From positions 13,206,001-13,270,000 of the forward strand of contig CM038910.1 in assembly GCA_021904315.1 (NCBI GenBank): DNA of 64,000 nt. Reading direction: 5' to 3'. Shown here piece after piece: positions 61,756 to 64,000 of the stretch (positions are counted from its first letter, which is position 1; the number at the start of each line of letters is the position of its first letter). A program made the position numbers and the translations under genes. The notes beneath the pieces were generated by a model. That model searched no databases. It had not been told where the DNA came from and worked only from the letters and a program-made list of their open reading frames with translations. The DNA comes from Sphagnum magellanicum. Taxonomy: Eukaryota; Streptophyta; Sphagnopsida; Sphagnales; Sphagnaceae.

Positions 61756-62540
61756 TTTTGGTTCCTTGCTGCTGTTGTTAATGGAGGCATATTTTTTAAT
61801 TAATCATTGAATGTCATGTCAAAATTCTGTTGTCCAAATGGTGGGATCCATGCCAAACTCAGAAGCAGAGTTTGGAATTCAGAAACTGCATATGAAAGTG
61901 GAGGAGGAGGAGCTTGGAAGAGCTTGGAGTAGCTTCTTTGTGTCTCATTCATTCCTTCATCTTTAATGTCAAACTATGGATCATCTGAAAGATCTTCCAT
62001 GGAGCAAATAGAGCTTCTTTTAGCTTAAAATTGTAACCAAAACAACAGAAACCAAACTACGCCTACAAGTCTCAAAACATGAGCACAACAAGAGAGAAAA
62101 GAAAGAGAATGAAATTTGCATGAAAATCTATCATTCCATTGTAATCCATGTTTTGGTTCCTTGCTACAGTTGTTAAACAAGGTGCACTCTTGAATCAAAC
62201 CTTTTATAATGTCATGTCAAATTCTGTTGTGCAAATGCTGGGATTCATGCCAAACTCAGAAGCAAAGTTTGGACTTCAGAAAAAGTACACATGAAAGTGG
62301 AGGAGCTTGGAGGAGCTTCTTGGTATCTGATTGATTTCTTCATCTTTAATTCCAAACTATATATCCATATCGATCATCTGCAACATCCCAGATTCTCCTT
62401 GAAGCAAATAGAACTTCTTGTAGCTTAGAATTGCAACCAAAACCAGAGAAACCACACTACCCCCAAGTCTCAAAACACGAGCACAACAAGAGAAAAGAAG
62501 AGAATGAAATCTGCATCGACTACAACAAGGAGCTTGACCT
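61756..62540. repeat. Tandem duplication of about 395 bp
   Basis: 'ttttggttccttgct' occurs at 61756 and again at about 62151. The following landmarks occur in the same order after each: 'gtcatgtcaaa(a)ttctgttg', 'gccaaactcagaagca(g/a)agtttgga', 'gaaagtggagga', 'gagcttcttt', 'ttcatctttaat', and 'gcaaatagaacttcttgtagctta' up to 'acgagcacaacaagagaaaag'. The copies are diverged by many small changes. Minus-strand ORFs here overlap the repeat and show no domain. Confidence 0.75.
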
Positions 62541-63158
62541 TGGAGCTTGAAGTTCTTGATCATCATCATCATTGTTGTAGTACATTTCTACAGAATGAAA
62601 GCAAAATTTGATGATGGTGACGATAAGGTGATGATGATGATATGTTGCAAATTGTGACGAGTGTCGTTTGATGAGAGAAGGAGGATTACGAAAAAAAGGA
62701 GGTGTGTTGGATTGTGTGTTTTTGTGTGTGGAATGGATGATGGCGGACTCTTTCTGCTCGGTTTTTGTGTGCCAAGAAGCTTGGTGTGAGCAGCGGACCA
62801 CTACTAACTTACTTTGGCCAAATTCTGGAGGAGAGAGAAATGCTTACTGTTAGGGTTAGGGTCGCAAGCTCTTGGTCGGTTGAAGTTACTAGCCTGTTGT
62901 TGTTGGAGGTGAGAGATGCTGGAAAAGATATTTGCTCCACTGTAATCTTGCAGGTGTAGTTTTTTTAGCAGTAGATTGAAGGGATGGAGATGAGAGAGGA
63001 TTCATACCAAAACAAGGCAAATTGTGTTTGTTTCTGTGGAACAGGTCTGTTGATCGAGCTATCCAGCAAACACTGAGACACAAAAGCAGAAGCACTTGGG
63101 TGGGGAGAGAGAGAGAGATCAAGTAAACAAGAGCAACGGGTTGGGCTGTCGGTCAACA

Positions 63159-64000
63159 ATGATGCCCATGGTGGGGGTGAGAGTAGCTGCAATGGGAGGT
63201 CGGGGATTCCTCCAGTGGCAGCAGTGGCAATGCTCAGTGGCCACTGCGGGAGGAGCTTCCCCGAGACCAATGCTACCACTGTTAATTCAACACAGACAGC
63301 TGTCTGATATACCACTTCTGAGAGAGAAAACTTGTGTTTTGAGGCCCTCGTTACTGAACCGTCCAACTCCTTTCCTGCTTCCATTGCAGTGTGCACTGCA
63401 AGATCCTTCCTCATCCTCCTCTTTAGTGCTCCTTGACATGAAAGGTAACTCACTTGCAATCCTTTGCAGCTCTGAAGATTGTAATCAAGAATGTACAAAT
63501 ACCTTTGCTGTTGAATTCTAACTGTAGTCTTTAGCTATATGACTGCCAGGTTTAGTTGTAAAATGAAGAGCTTGGTGGAAAGTGTTTTTCAGTTACATAT
63601 CATGTTCAATGAGGTTCAATTGTGCACCTGAGGTTTTGGGTTTTGGGGCTTTTTTATGGTTTCCTGCAGAATTTGCAGATGGGAGTATCATGTTCAGGTT
63701 TGGCACAGATGAGGAATGCAATGATTCCTTGGGGCACTCTGGTGCTGAAGAGGTTGATGGAATAAGCACTTTGCAGAAAGACCTGAGAGAAAAGGAGATA
63801 GATTCTGCTGGCATCAATGGAGTTTCTACAGCCCAAAAGGGGAGTATGGAAACTTTACAGAAACAAGAGGCCCAAGTGGCCAAGAGCGTAGATTTACAGG
63901 GAGAGTTGGCTGCTGGAAAAGCAGGAACAAGCGATGATGTTCTTGGAACTTCTTGGAAAGATCAAACTGCACTACTGGGGGACTCTGAAATTGCACCTGA
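63159..64000 (+). CDS. 5' part of an unidentified gene, likely organelle-targeted product
   Basis: Exon 1 (63159-63444) starts at ATGATGCCCATG and encodes an Arg-, Ser- and Leu-rich, acid-poor N-terminus (MMPMVGVRVAAMGGRGFLQW, later SLLNRPTPFLLPLQ), which looks like a plastid or mitochondrial targeting peptide. The donor is AAAG|GTAACT. Exon 2 starts at 63670 after 'tttcctgcag'; the split codon G|AA gives 'LDMKEFADGSIMFRFGTDEE'. Exon 2 stays open to the window edge and encodes a hydrophilic stretch with short helices (LQKDLREKEID, METLQKQEAQ). I do not recognise the family; the downstream catalytic part, if any, lies outside the window. Met choice among 63159, 63162 and 63168 is uncertain. 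Confidence 0.6.

Noticed and set aside
62965-63498. A 177-residue minus-strand ORF
   Set aside because: It is a shadow of exon 1 of the plus-strand gene at 63159, which splices cleanly to an open exon 2.

Overview
The window reads as nuclear DNA of a land plant with a large, repeat-rich genome. Genes have GT-AG introns, intergenic DNA is long and AT-rich, and there are degenerate Ty3/Gypsy, Mutator-like and pogo-like transposons plus solo LTRs with target-site duplications. Nothing fixes the species; a fern, lycophyte or gymnosperm is my inference from transposon content and gene density. Only about five loci look like real or recently real host genes.

Left part (1-16.8 kb): the tail of an LTR, a broken Ty3/Gypsy element on the minus strand (about 7.3-2.1 kb), a truncated cytochrome P450 pseudogene (10.1-8.9 kb), and a 146-bp tandem array split by a solo LTR. 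Middle left (17.5-30.3 kb): a 1.6-kb palindromic GAAGAA/TTCTTC fold-back array directly upstream of a three-exon C2H2-like gene with a 12-residue repeat (19.7-21.3 kb), then several tandem arrays around a decayed MULE/SWIM transposase gene (27.6-24.9 kb).

The most interesting locus is at 31.7-35.1 kb. It is a three-exon gene for a predicted 657-residue protein with an N-terminal HAD-like domain (degenerate nucleophile motif FDLGD, motif DDKLE) and a C-terminal class II terpene-cyclase beta-type domain carrying DLDTTS. This is the architecture of the fungal and bacterial HAD-type drimane sesquiterpene synthases (AstC family). Here it sits in plant-like DNA, with introns and a Ser-rich N-terminal extension resembling an organelle-targeting sequence. 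I infer acquisition by horizontal transfer.

Right part: a second solo LTR with a perfect 5-bp target duplication (37.8-38.7 kb), a pogo/Tigger-like transposase relic (41.1-43 kb), then a gene-rich end. That end has a signal-peptide/coiled-coil/membrane protein (49.1-50.5 kb, +) behind a promoter-proximal repeat with telo-box motifs; a convergent seven-exon gene (54.6-52.0 kb, -) that I reconstructed as a UAP56-interacting mRNA export factor (UIEF/UIF type) with motifs at both ends; and the 5' end of an unidentified gene with an organelle-targeting-like N-terminus (63.2 kb to the edge, +).
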